DNA of 41,034 nucleotides, taken from contig JAGVPG010000010.1 of the NCBI GenBank assembly GCA_020052375.1, forward strand, positions 1 through 41,034. Direction: 5' to 3'. This document shows positions 8,270 through 15,190 of the stretch, one piece after another. The notes beneath the pieces were generated by a model that was not told the DNA's origin, ran no database searches, and was given only the letters and a program-made list of their open reading frames with translations. A program made the translations under genes and the position numbers. The stretch comes from Actinomycetota bacterium (GTDB lineage Bacteria; Actinomycetota; JAHEXW01; JAGVPG01). Numbering within the stretch: position 1 is the stretch's first letter; each line of letters begins with the position of its first letter.

Positions 8270-9247
8270 TTATCCCGATTTCAGAATCTGGGCTGCCGCT
8301 TCCGGAGGAGTCGGGTTGATATAGACACCAGCGCCCCATTCGAAGCCCGCTACTTCCGTAAGGCGCGGAATGATCTCTATGTGCCAGTGGAAGAACCTTA
8401 GATTAGGGGCGTATTGCGGACCTACGTGGATCAAAGAGTTGAAAGGCGGATTGCTTAGTACTTCTTTTACACGTTTGAACAGCCAACTGATTACCTGGGC
8501 CAGATCTTTGAGCTCGTCGAAATCCATGTCTATGAAATTCGACGAATGCCTTTTTGGCAAGATCATCAGTTCGAATGGAAACCTTGAGGCGAACGGACAC
8601 ATGGCTATAAAGTACCGGCTTTCACGAACGAGCCGCTGTTTCCCGTTTATCTCATCCTTGATCATATCGCAATAAATGCATTCGTGGTTCACTTTGAAAT
8701 AGCGTTCGCCCTTTTCCAGTTCTTCAAGCACCCGCGGGGGGACCACAGGTGTGGCAGCCAGTTGCGTGTGCGGGTGGACGAGAGAAGCTCCGGACCCTTT
8801 GCCCTGGTTCTTGAAGATCAAAACATACTTCACCCGGTCATCCTGCATCCAGAACTTATAGCGTTCGCGGTAAGCGTTAAGAACGGCTTCCAGTTCTCCC
8901 AGACTCATCGTCGCCACGGAAGCACGATGTCGCGGCGTGTCGACGAAGAGTTCGTGCCCTCCTACAGCATCGATCGTCGTATACATACCCTTGACCTTCA
9001 TCTTCGGCAGGCCTTCGTAAGATAAAGCAGGAAACTTGTTCGGCAACACCGACACAAACCATTTTTCAGGATGTTCCCAGTGCAAATATACAGCCGCTTT
9101 TTTGATCTCTTCGCTACCGGGATCGAACGGACACGCCCGTTTGACCTTCTTCCCGGCGCCGCCTCTTAAGTCGCCCGGCCTCTTCCACCGGTCTGTTGCA
9201 ATGATCGCCCATCGCCTGGTTGTAGGGTCTTTCCTCAGCTCTGACAA
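8270..9247 (-). CDS. galT: Galactose-1-phosphate uridylyltransferase family protein (GalT-like)
   Basis: HIT-superfamily nucleotidyltransferase, 325 residues, about the length of the shorter bacterial GalT proteins. The active-site triad HPHTQ lies at residues 158-162, with H160 as the expected covalent nucleophile. Other landmarks are RACPFDPG (residues 37-44), VLPNKFPAL, GGHELFVDTPRH, and the C-terminal FFHWHIEIIPR histidines. A second cysteine pair (NHECIYCDMI) may bind zinc. The start is TTG at 9247 after an AGGAGGAAC ribosome site. The family interconverts hexose-1-phosphates and UDP-sugars; some members act on ADP-glucose or dinucleotides. Its position divergent to gpgS suggests it may help supply NDP-glucose, but this is inference. 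Confidence 0.85.
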   Translation of the reverse strand: MSELRKDPTTRRWAIIATDRWKRPGDLRGGAGKKVKRACPFDPGSEEIKKAAVYLHWEHPEKWFVSVLPNKFPALSYEGLPKMKVKGMYTTIDAVGGHELFVDTPRHRASVATMSLGELEAVLNAYRERYKFWMQDDRVKYVLIFKNQGKGSGASLVHPHTQLAATPVVPPRVLEELEKGERYFKVNHECIYCDMIKDEINGKQRLVRESRYFIAMCPFASRFPFELMILPKRHSSNFIDMDFDELKDLAQVISWLFKRVKEVLSNPPFNSLIHVGPQYAPNLRFFHWHIEIIPRLTEVAGFEWGAGVYINPTPPEAAAQILKSG

Positions 9248-9260
9248 AGTTCCTCCTGTG

Positions 9261-9380
9261 CAAGCAAGAAGCGAGAAGCAAGAGGCCAGAAGAAAAACCG
9301 ATTTATTTGTTCTGTCGAATCCAACTATACCTACTTCTTGCTTCTTGCCTCTCGCTACTTGCTACTTGCTACCTGCTCTC
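9261..9380. repeat. Inverted pair of heptamer arrays in the galT/gpgS intergenic region
   Basis: The left arm (9261-9292) consists of 7-base units of the type GAAGCAA. The right arm (9331-9380) consists of seven units CTTCTTG, CTTCTTG, CCTCTCG, CTACTTG, CTACTTG, CTACCTG, CTCTCAT. The arms are complementary in type, so they are inverted with about 38 bases between. The region separates the divergent galT and gpgS genes and could form a cruciform or an RNA hairpin. Purine-rich strands face outward as in the other arrays of this window. Confidence 0.75.
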
Positions 9381-9431
9381 ATGTGCTATCATTATATACG
9401 TCAGTCTCCCGGTTTTGAATAGGAGTGGTTT

Positions 9432-10409
9432 ATGGATGTGGGCCGCTGGTTCAAGAAAAGGACTTACAGCCATCTTGATTACGCCAATCTGCGTCAACTG
9501 GTCGAAAAGAAGAACGACCAGGGTGTGGTCATAAGTGTCTGTCTCCCGACTCTCAATTCAGGGAAAACACTCGGTCTTATCCTGCGAGTCCTCAAAGAGA
9601 TCCTGGTCGATGAATACCCGCTGATCGATGAGCTTGCTATAGTCGATTCTCATTCCACTGACAATACAGTCGATATCGCCGAGAAGTTAGGTGTTTCCGT
9701 CTTCTATGACGACCGGTACTTAAAGCACCTGCCAAAAGCATCCGGCAAGGGCGAAGCTCTCTGGAAAAGTCTCTACTTCTTGAAGGGCGACATCATATGC
9801 TGGATCGATTCGGATATAAAGAACATACATCCGCGGTTCGCTTACGGACCTATCGGAGTACTTTTGAACGAGAAGAAAGTAGGCTATGTCAAGGGCTTCT
9901 ATTCAAGACCGATCAAACAAGGTGGGGTGATCAGAGAAAGCGGCGGCGGAAGGGTGACGGAGATCATGGCGCGGCCGTTTCTGAATCTTTTCTATCCGGA
10001 ACTTGCCGGTGTGATCCAACCGCTCAGCGGGGAATATGCCGGACGGCGAGAAGTACTGGAGAGCGTCCCTTTCTTTACTGGTTACGGTGTTGAGACCGGC
10101 CTTTTGATCGACATCTTGAATAAGTTCGGCCTTGATGCTATCGCCCAGGTGAATCTTGAGAAGCGCATCCACGCCAACCAGACGACTAAGGCCCTGGGAC
10201 GCATGTCATTCGGGATCATGCAGGCAGCCTTCCAACGTTTGGAGGAAGACGGGAAGATCGTGTTGAAAACCGATCTTAACCGGACGATGCAGATAATAAA
10301 GCGCAAAGAGGACGAATACTATATGATGAGGAAGACCATTCGAGAGATCGAAAGACCACCCATGAACACTATCAAGGACTATCACGAGAAATGGAAGGCC
10401 AAAACATAA
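9432..10409 (+). CDS. gpgS: Glucosyl-3-phosphoglycerate synthase (GT81 family)
   Basis: Glycosyltransferase of the GT-A fold that joins NDP-glucose and D-3-phosphoglycerate to make glucosyl-3-phosphoglycerate, the precursor of the compatible solute glucosylglycerate (and of methylglucose polysaccharides in mycobacteria). 325 residues. Visible features: the nucleotide-sugar segment SVCLPTLNSGKTL (residues 35-47), IVDSHSTDNT, the metal-binding DSD at 126-128, the family hallmark RPFLNLFYPELAGVIQPLSG and the late HANQTT histidine. The ATG follows an AGGAG ribosome site. It is the first of two plus-strand genes and is followed one base later by the phosphatase, the usual GpgS-GpgP pairing. A mannosyl-3-phosphoglycerate synthase is the nearest alternative, but the motif set fits GpgS better. 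Confidence 0.87.
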   Translation: MDVGRWFKKRTYSHLDYANLRQLVEKKNDQGVVISVCLPTLNSGKTLGLILRVLKEILVDEYPLIDELAIVDSHSTDNTVDIAEKLGVSVFYDDRYLKHLPKASGKGEALWKSLYFLKGDIICWIDSDIKNIHPRFAYGPIGVLLNEKKVGYVKGFYSRPIKQGGVIRESGGGRVTEIMARPFLNLFYPELAGVIQPLSGEYAGRREVLESVPFFTGYGVETGLLIDILNKFGLDAIAQVNLEKRIHANQTTKALGRMSFGIMQAAFQRLEEDGKIVLKTDLNRTMQIIKRKEDEYYMMRKTIREIERPPMNTIKDYHEKWKAKT

Positions 10410-10410
10410 G

Positions 10411-11262
10411 TTGCAGCAAGAGAGCATAAATAAAGCAAAACAACTGGTAAGTGACCTTAAGATAATATATACGGATGTTGACGGTACGATGGTAGGTCCG
10501 GGTGGTTCCATCTTCCGGGCCGCTGATGGTAGTCTGACCATGGAAGCCGCGAATATCATCGTAAAAGCGATCACATCAGGTATAGACATAGTACCGGTCA
10601 GTGGACGTAACCAGGATCAGCTGAGAGAAAACGTTCGCGTTCTCGGACTTCAGAACTTTATCGCCGAACTAGGCGCGGAGATCATCTATAACCAGGGAGA
10701 ACGGATCATACATACGGCTGAAGAGATCGAGACGCACGGTAAGACTGTCTACGAAACGATCAAGGATCGTAGTATAACGCAAAAGCTGTTGCAGCATTTC
10801 AGTGGGCGGCTTGAATATCATACTCCTTGGTCGGATGAAAGACGTTTCCATTCACATCTTTTTAGAGGGTTCGTAAGCGTCAACGAGGTAAACTCCTTTT
10901 TAGCAGCCAACGGCTCATCGGATCTAAAGCTTGTCGACAACGGCCGGATCGGCCGGCGGGGCGATATGCCACTCGAAGAAGTACATGCTTACCACCTTTT
11001 GCCGAAATCAGTCAGTAAAGCTAAAGCGGTTCAGCGTGACCAGATCGAAAGGAACATAAAGATCGAGCAGACGATCGCAATCGGAGACTCATGGGCAGAC
11101 TTGCCACTGGCAGAGGAAGTCGGCGCCTTTTTTCTGGTCGCTAACGGTGTAAAAGAAGACCCCACACTGGCTGACGGCATAAAAGCTTACGACAACGCCT
11201 TCGTTACGGAAAACGAAAAGACCCTCGGCTGGTCCGAAGCCGTCTCCCTCTTCCTCGAATAA
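10411..11262 (+). CDS. HAD-family glucosyl/mannosyl-3-phosphoglycerate phosphatase
   Basis: Predicted to remove the phosphate from glucosyl-3-phosphoglycerate, giving glucosylglycerate. 283 residues of the Cof-type HAD family: motif I is DVDGT at residues 22-26 (nucleophile D22), motif II lies in PVSGRN, a cap domain spans about residues 95-195, and motif IV is GDSWADLP at about 225-232. The start is TTG at 10411, one base after the gpgS stop, so the two genes are translated together. The pairing with gpgS is the main reason for the substrate call. By sequence alone it could be assigned to mannosyl-3-phosphoglycerate phosphatase or another sugar phosphatase. No convincing terminator was seen in the 73 bases after it. 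Confidence 0.8.
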   Translation: MQQESINKAKQLVSDLKIIYTDVDGTMVGPGGSIFRAADGSLTMEAANIIVKAITSGIDIVPVSGRNQDQLRENVRVLGLQNFIAELGAEIIYNQGERIIHTAEEIETHGKTVYETIKDRSITQKLLQHFSGRLEYHTPWSDERRFHSHLFRGFVSVNEVNSFLAANGSSDLKLVDNGRIGRRGDMPLEEVHAYHLLPKSVSKAKAVQRDQIERNIKIEQTIAIGDSWADLPLAEEVGAFFLVANGVKEDPTLADGIKAYDNAFVTENEKTLGWSEAVSLFLE

Positions 11263-11335
11263 AAAGTGAGTACTTTCGAGATTTAAGGACTTTTTCTCAC
11301 GATTTTATAATGATAGAACCCTTAAGCCATGTCTA

Positions 11336-12004
11336 TTATGCACAAACATATAAGAAACTTAATGATTGATTGTTATATCTACGGCTGTCAAATCCTGCGA
11401 GTATAACTACTCCAAATTGATTCTCAACCCCTGCTAATGGTTCCTGACCTTTAACGTCTATTCCAAAATAGATGGGATCAGCAAGACCTGGGCGTTTGAG
11501 AGTAAACGTTAAACTACAATTCACTTTGAATGAACCTTCTTTACTATTGCAGTAAACGACTAATTTCCCACTCTGTAAAGCATTATCAACAGAGATAGAA
11601 ATATTTTTCTCAGATGCCTTCTCTTTCGGAATACTACTAAACTTTAATAGTTCATCAAAATGTACTACTTGGATTGTTGCAAGATGCTCACCTTGAAACT
11701 CACTTAGTGGCTTTATGCTAAGAGGTCCAGCAACATTCTCTCTATCGCACGAAACATGAACTTGACCAGACTGATGGATAGAGATTTTCGGCACTTTGTT
11801 TGACCTATGTTGCTGTTTGAAGTTGAATGTTTGCTTAAGTTCTTCTTCCATGAAAAAACGGGTTCCATAAAAGAATTCACCTTTTACTCCATATGGGAAT
11901 ATGTATAAGCTTGCATCTCTTCCGCTAAATGCAAATTTACATAGTTTTTTCAGAATGTTTTTATGCTTAACAAATATCCGGGCTTCTCTAATGTTGCTTG
12001 ACAT
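11336..12004 (-). CDS. Uncharacterised protein of the TcmP island
   Basis: 222 residues; I do not recognise a family. There is no signal peptide or membrane segment. The N-terminal third is basic (ARIFVKHKNILKKLCKFAF) and holds GRDASLYIFPYGVKGEFFYG; the rest looks like beta-strand-rich sequence with alternating hydrophobic residues. The ATG at 12004 has only a weak ribosome site. The gene is AT-richer than the chromosome on either side, like the two genes upstream of it. It lies 80 bases after the radical-SAM-like gene on the same strand, so it is probably the third gene of that unit. A role with the other two is inferred only from position. Confidence 0.6.
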   Translation of the reverse strand: MSSNIREARIFVKHKNILKKLCKFAFSGRDASLYIFPYGVKGEFFYGTRFFMEEELKQTFNFKQQHRSNKVPKISIHQSGQVHVSCDRENVAGPLSIKPLSEFQGEHLATIQVVHFDELLKFSSIPKEKASEKNISISVDNALQSGKLVVYCNSKEGSFKVNCSLTFTLKRPGLADPIYFGIDVKGQEPLAGVENQFGVVILAGFDSRRYNNQSLSFLYVCA

Positions 12005-12084
12005 AATGATCCAATCATATAAATGAACTACTCTTTGATATCTCTTTAGGTGGGCTGATTCAGATTCTCGAGAGCCTTTTATTG

Positions 12085-12906
12085 TTAGCTGACTAAAGCT
12101 AACTGCGTGCTGTCGTTCTTGGGTTTTGTTCGACTAAGAATCGTTCCGTTCTTAATGTGATAATCTATGCCGTTTCTCTCGCAGAAACTTATCACTTTCT
12201 CTGCTTCTGACTCATAGAAGTCTGTGTATTCTCGATAGCTATTAGCATGCTTGCTGTAATTCCATTTGCCGAAAACGATCTTGTCGACAAAAGATATCTC
12301 ATCAAGTATCGCATCAATATTCTGCTCTTTTATATTAGGTGTCGGATATGGTTCCATGCTTACCCATGTTCTACACCCTGCTAGATGAAGCTTCTTTAGT
12401 GCCTCGATTCTTTCTTGTATCGGTGCTGCAAACGGCTCATAGTGTCTCCGAAATGACTCGGCGAGTGATACTATTGTGGACCCATATTCGTTATTTCGAT
12501 ATAGGTCGTGATCTGCGAGCTTAGCCGGGTATATTCCTTTTGAGATCAGAACCACTTTTACGTCATTCTGATTAAGACGAGCAAGGATTTGCAGACTTAG
12601 CTTTTCGATTTCTTCATTCTTGTACATGAATGGATCCGTACTGAAACACATAAACACATAGTCGATCTTATGCTTCAATCTCGGTATTTCCTTATCTAAG
12701 AGCTCCAGAGCATTGCTTACAATTCTCGGTTTAATCCAATCTTGGTATCCGCCAATTCGACCACACCGCTTTTTAAGCATCATGGCGTAGCATGGATATG
12801 TACAACCATGTGAACAACCCTCAACATGGTTTAATCCATAGTCAGCATATTCGACTTCGCTTTTGTACAGAAGTGTTTTCCGAAATAAAAGGTCTTGCTC
12901 ACTCAT
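12085..12906 (-). CDS. Radical-SAM-like three-Cys-motif protein, partner of TcmP
   Basis: 273 residues from the ATG at 12906, chosen because it overlaps the tcmP stop as ATGA; a GTG six codons earlier is possible. The N-terminal NHVEGCSHGCTYPCYAMM holds cysteines 31, 35 and 39 with spacing CX3CX3C, one residue longer than the CX3CX2C of classical radical SAM enzymes. The following sequence has the alternating strand/helix pattern of a TIM-barrel (YVFMCFSTDPFMY, VKVVLISKG, RTWVSMEPYPTPN, DKIVFGKWNYS). This resembles the spore photolyase-like and DUF5131 (phage Gp37/Gp68) proteins that are known to travel with TcmP. It probably binds an iron-sulfur cluster; the substrate is unknown. AT-rich codon use suggests acquisition by transfer. 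Confidence 0.72.
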   Translation of the reverse strand: MSEQDLLFRKTLLYKSEVEYADYGLNHVEGCSHGCTYPCYAMMLKKRCGRIGGYQDWIKPRIVSNALELLDKEIPRLKHKIDYVFMCFSTDPFMYKNEEIEKLSLQILARLNQNDVKVVLISKGIYPAKLADHDLYRNNEYGSTIVSLAESFRRHYEPFAAPIQERIEALKKLHLAGCRTWVSMEPYPTPNIKEQNIDAILDEISFVDKIVFGKWNYSKHANSYREYTDFYESEAEKVISFCERNGIDYHIKNGTILSRTKPKNDSTQLALVS

Positions 12907-13988
12907 CGCATTCTCTCTTTGCACAATTCATTAAACATGATTCGATCATTACCGCGTAGTCCTTTTCTTGTTTTACTGGTAATTCTAGTAATTCTTATGT
13001 TTGTTCCCTCCATCTTTTGCAGTGTTTTTCGTATTTCCCCCTCTGTATAGGGAATTTCATCAATAACCTCATCAATTAAATCTTGAAATGAGATTAACTT
13101 ACTGCAATATCTATCAACAAGATACTTCTTGATATCTTTTTCTTTGTATGATGAAAGATCTGACAAAGACATCTGATTACTTCTATTACCCAGATATGCT
13201 AAACGATTGTAGTTTAGCTCTGCGAAGACCGATTTCATAATAGCACACCCTAAAGAAGAATTAGTTAGATGAAAAAGATAGTAGAACGTCCTCTTTCTCC
13301 CAGGAAACTCTATAGGATATGGGTAAACATAGCGAACATTAGCGCATTCTTTGAGTTGATTCCTATATAGTGACACCAAACTTTTCTCCCTTTCAAATCC
13401 ATGAAGTTTATTCAACTCCTGCCAAGGGCATTTTCCAAAATAGTCGTCAAAAACCGCCGTTAGCTTTGGATCAGAAAGAAACTCATTAATCCTAGTAAAC
13501 ATGAAGTTCAGTACGATTTCGGTTTTATCTTGTTCCATAATCCGCCTAACTGTATCTATGCGCACTCCTTTGAAACCAAACGGATCAATAAGCATAAAGG
13601 TTGGGGATAAATTCCCAAGCTTGTCTAGCACAGTATTGATGACGCTATCAAAATCACCCTCTATGTACAGTGGTTTAGTTTCGCATTTAAGACTAGCTAA
13701 GATCTGTTGTATGTTCCTAAGATTTGAAGGATCACGATCAATAAACATAAAGGCTATTGATCGCCTTTTTGGTTTATGGTTCTGTTCAAAGTTTAAGACC
13801 GCTCGAACTGGTGATCCATAATGGATGTCTCTGTTCTCATCAGTATATGCTCCAATACCACTAAACCCATCAACATAATTCAGGTTGTTCCACTTTCCGA
13901 CTATCGTAAAGTACAAGTCTAAGTATTTAGACACGACTGAGTGTTTCATTTTTGTCTGTTCCTCATATTCCCATGTTTCAAAAACCAT
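12903..13988 (-). CDS. tcmP: Three-Cys-motif partner protein TcmP
   Basis: 361 residues. The N-terminal two thirds look like a Rossmann methyltransferase fold: YVDGFSGIGAY at residues 38-48 (SAM-binding-like loop), FMFIDRDPSN at about 80-89, and FMLIDPFGFKG at 131-141, where the DPFG resembles the catalytic motif of nucleic-acid methyltransferases. The C-terminal part (about 290-361) reads as a small winged-helix-like basic domain. These traits match the TcmP family, whose members sit beside a three-cysteine protein; the molecular activity is not established to my knowledge. The gene starts at ATG 13988 and is coupled to its partner by a 4-base overlap. It opens the AT-rich island. Confidence 0.82.
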   Translation of the reverse strand: MVFETWEYEEQTKMKHSVVSKYLDLYFTIVGKWNNLNYVDGFSGIGAYTDENRDIHYGSPVRAVLNFEQNHKPKRRSIAFMFIDRDPSNLRNIQQILASLKCETKPLYIEGDFDSVINTVLDKLGNLSPTFMLIDPFGFKGVRIDTVRRIMEQDKTEIVLNFMFTRINEFLSDPKLTAVFDDYFGKCPWQELNKLHGFEREKSLVSLYRNQLKECANVRYVYPYPIEFPGRKRTFYYLFHLTNSSLGCAIMKSVFAELNYNRLAYLGNRSNQMSLSDLSSYKEKDIKKYLVDRYCSKLISFQDLIDEVIDEIPYTEGEIRKTLQKMEGTNIRITRITSKTRKGLRGNDRIMFNELCKERMR

Positions 13989-14106
13989 GTTCTCTATCTA
14001 CTCTCCCTGTCTTTAGTCTGTCTTTTTGACAACGTAACAAACACATGTTCGGTTGTCAATGTAGCAGCAAATAATGGTGGTGTTCTTTTCTTTTATGATA
14101 CAAGAC

Positions 14107-14311
14107 AGGCAAGCGGGTATACTATTGAGGCGACATTGTGAGCTGACCTGTGGATTTGCGAGGTATTTCCCAGGTCGTGAGGACTGTTTGAGCGACGTAT
14201 TCTATGTTTGTCTAAATTAATCCCGAGCGAGTTCCGCAGCGACCTGCGAAAATAGCGCAGAAAATACCAGGACAGTGAACTAGTCGCTCGAGATGGTATA
14301 CCCGCTTGCCT
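14107..14311. repeat. 205-bp palindromic element (MITE-like or structured RNA)
   Basis: The element fills most of the 329-base gap between tcmP and the next gene. It is closed by a perfect 16-bp inverted repeat, AGGCAAGCGGGTATAC at 14107-14122 and its complement at 14296-14311. Further inward the arms keep pairing with interruptions: GAGGCGAC with GTCGCTC, GGTATTT with AAATACC, and CAGGTCG with CGACCTG. The result is one long rod with internal loops on either strand. There is no open frame of note in it. It could be a non-autonomous transposable element, a large bidirectional terminator or a 6S-like RNA. It sits at the edge of the AT-rich island. Confidence 0.7.
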
Positions 14312-14317
14312 TCATAC

Positions 14318-15175
14318 CTAGGCGGGCCACAACTGGTCGAGCTGCTGGTTGATCTGCGTGATCCGGTCGATCTTCGCCTGTATCTGCTGTTTTAGGGCGT
14401 CGCGGTCTGCGATGTTCTTTCCATAATCCTTTATCGTTCCCTCGACCGCATCCATTTTCGATCCTAACGTGTTATAGGTGTCGTCAAGCGATGACAGATC
14501 GATCGTCTTCAGCCCTTTTTCGATGAAATCGACATCCTTTGAGAAGTTCAGTGAGATGATCGATAGCTTCTTGCGTTTGTCTTTTATTGTATCCAGTTCT
14601 TTCTGGTACTCGCTTCGCTTGGCTTCCATGCCCTCTTTGATGCCGTTAGCATCATCATACTGTGTGCTCGTCTGTCTCTCTAAAGATTGACCGGCCACAT
14701 CAAGACCGTCATATTGACTTACAATCCCTACAATTTCGTTATAGAGAGCGTTTTCTTCATTGACCAACGCATTTACCTGATCCACAAGACCCGTATCAGT
14801 CGAAGAGCCCGATCTTGCGTTGAAAGCTTCGTTATGAGCGAGAAACTCGCTCTGTTTCTGGTTGACACCTGCTCGCCATGTATCCAGCTCCGAATCCTTC
14901 TTATCGTTGTCATCCATACTACTCTTGACCTTCGTATCTCTGCCACTTACACCTGATGATCCTGTATACGGGTCGTTGAAGTCCTTCGTGACCTGGGAGA
15001 TCTTCTTATCGAGGTTCTTCAGTGTTTTGTTCCGATTGTACATCGCGTACCCGAGACCGCTCACGCAACAGCATAATAATAGGACTAATACTGTGGCGAT
15101 CAGGATCAGGATGATCCATTTCCGGCTCTTCTTCGGCTTCGTTGCCGTCGGTGGTGTTTGAGTCTCGGTATTCAT
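14318..15175 (-). CDS. Membrane-anchored coiled-coil protein, function unknown
   Basis: 285 residues. A short proline/lysine-rich cytoplasmic N-terminus (TETQTPPTATKPKKSRK) is followed by one strong transmembrane segment at about residues 19-42, which includes three adjacent cysteines (LLLCCCVSGLGY). The rest is highly charged and looks alpha-helical with long coiled-coil stretches, for example ALKQQIQAKIDRITQINQQLDQL near the end. It is probably anchored with its coiled coil outside the cell. The topology is inferred from the positive N-terminus. No enzyme motif was found. The ATG follows a GGGGG-ATTAAAG ribosome site. It lies 15 bases after glycerate kinase, so it may be cotranscribed with it. 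Confidence 0.65.
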   Translation of the reverse strand: MNTETQTPPTATKPKKSRKWIILILIATVLVLLLCCCVSGLGYAMYNRNKTLKNLDKKISQVTKDFNDPYTGSSGVSGRDTKVKSSMDDNDKKDSELDTWRAGVNQKQSEFLAHNEAFNARSGSSTDTGLVDQVNALVNEENALYNEIVGIVSQYDGLDVAGQSLERQTSTQYDDANGIKEGMEAKRSEYQKELDTIKDKRKKLSIISLNFSKDVDFIEKGLKTIDLSSLDDTYNTLGSKMDAVEGTIKDYGKNIADRDALKQQIQAKIDRITQINQQLDQLWPA

Positions 15176-15190
15176 CTTTAATCCCCCTGT

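Noticed and set aside
9036-9422. Plus-strand open frame opposite the galT start and through the heptamer arrays
   Set aside because: It overlaps galT on the other strand and its C-terminal part is a translation of the repeat array (SCFLPLATCYLLP); no ribosome site or family similarity.
11263-11335. Intrinsic terminator after the gpgS-phosphatase pair
   Set aside because: Only weak stems (AAAGT/ACTTT, GTGAG/CTCAC) without a GC-rich stem followed by a T-run.
14107-14311. Interpretation as 6S RNA (ssrS)
   Set aside because: The rod shape and length fit, but the terminal 16-bp repeat is more perfect than in 6S RNAs and I could not place the conserved central bubble, so it was kept as a palindromic element only.
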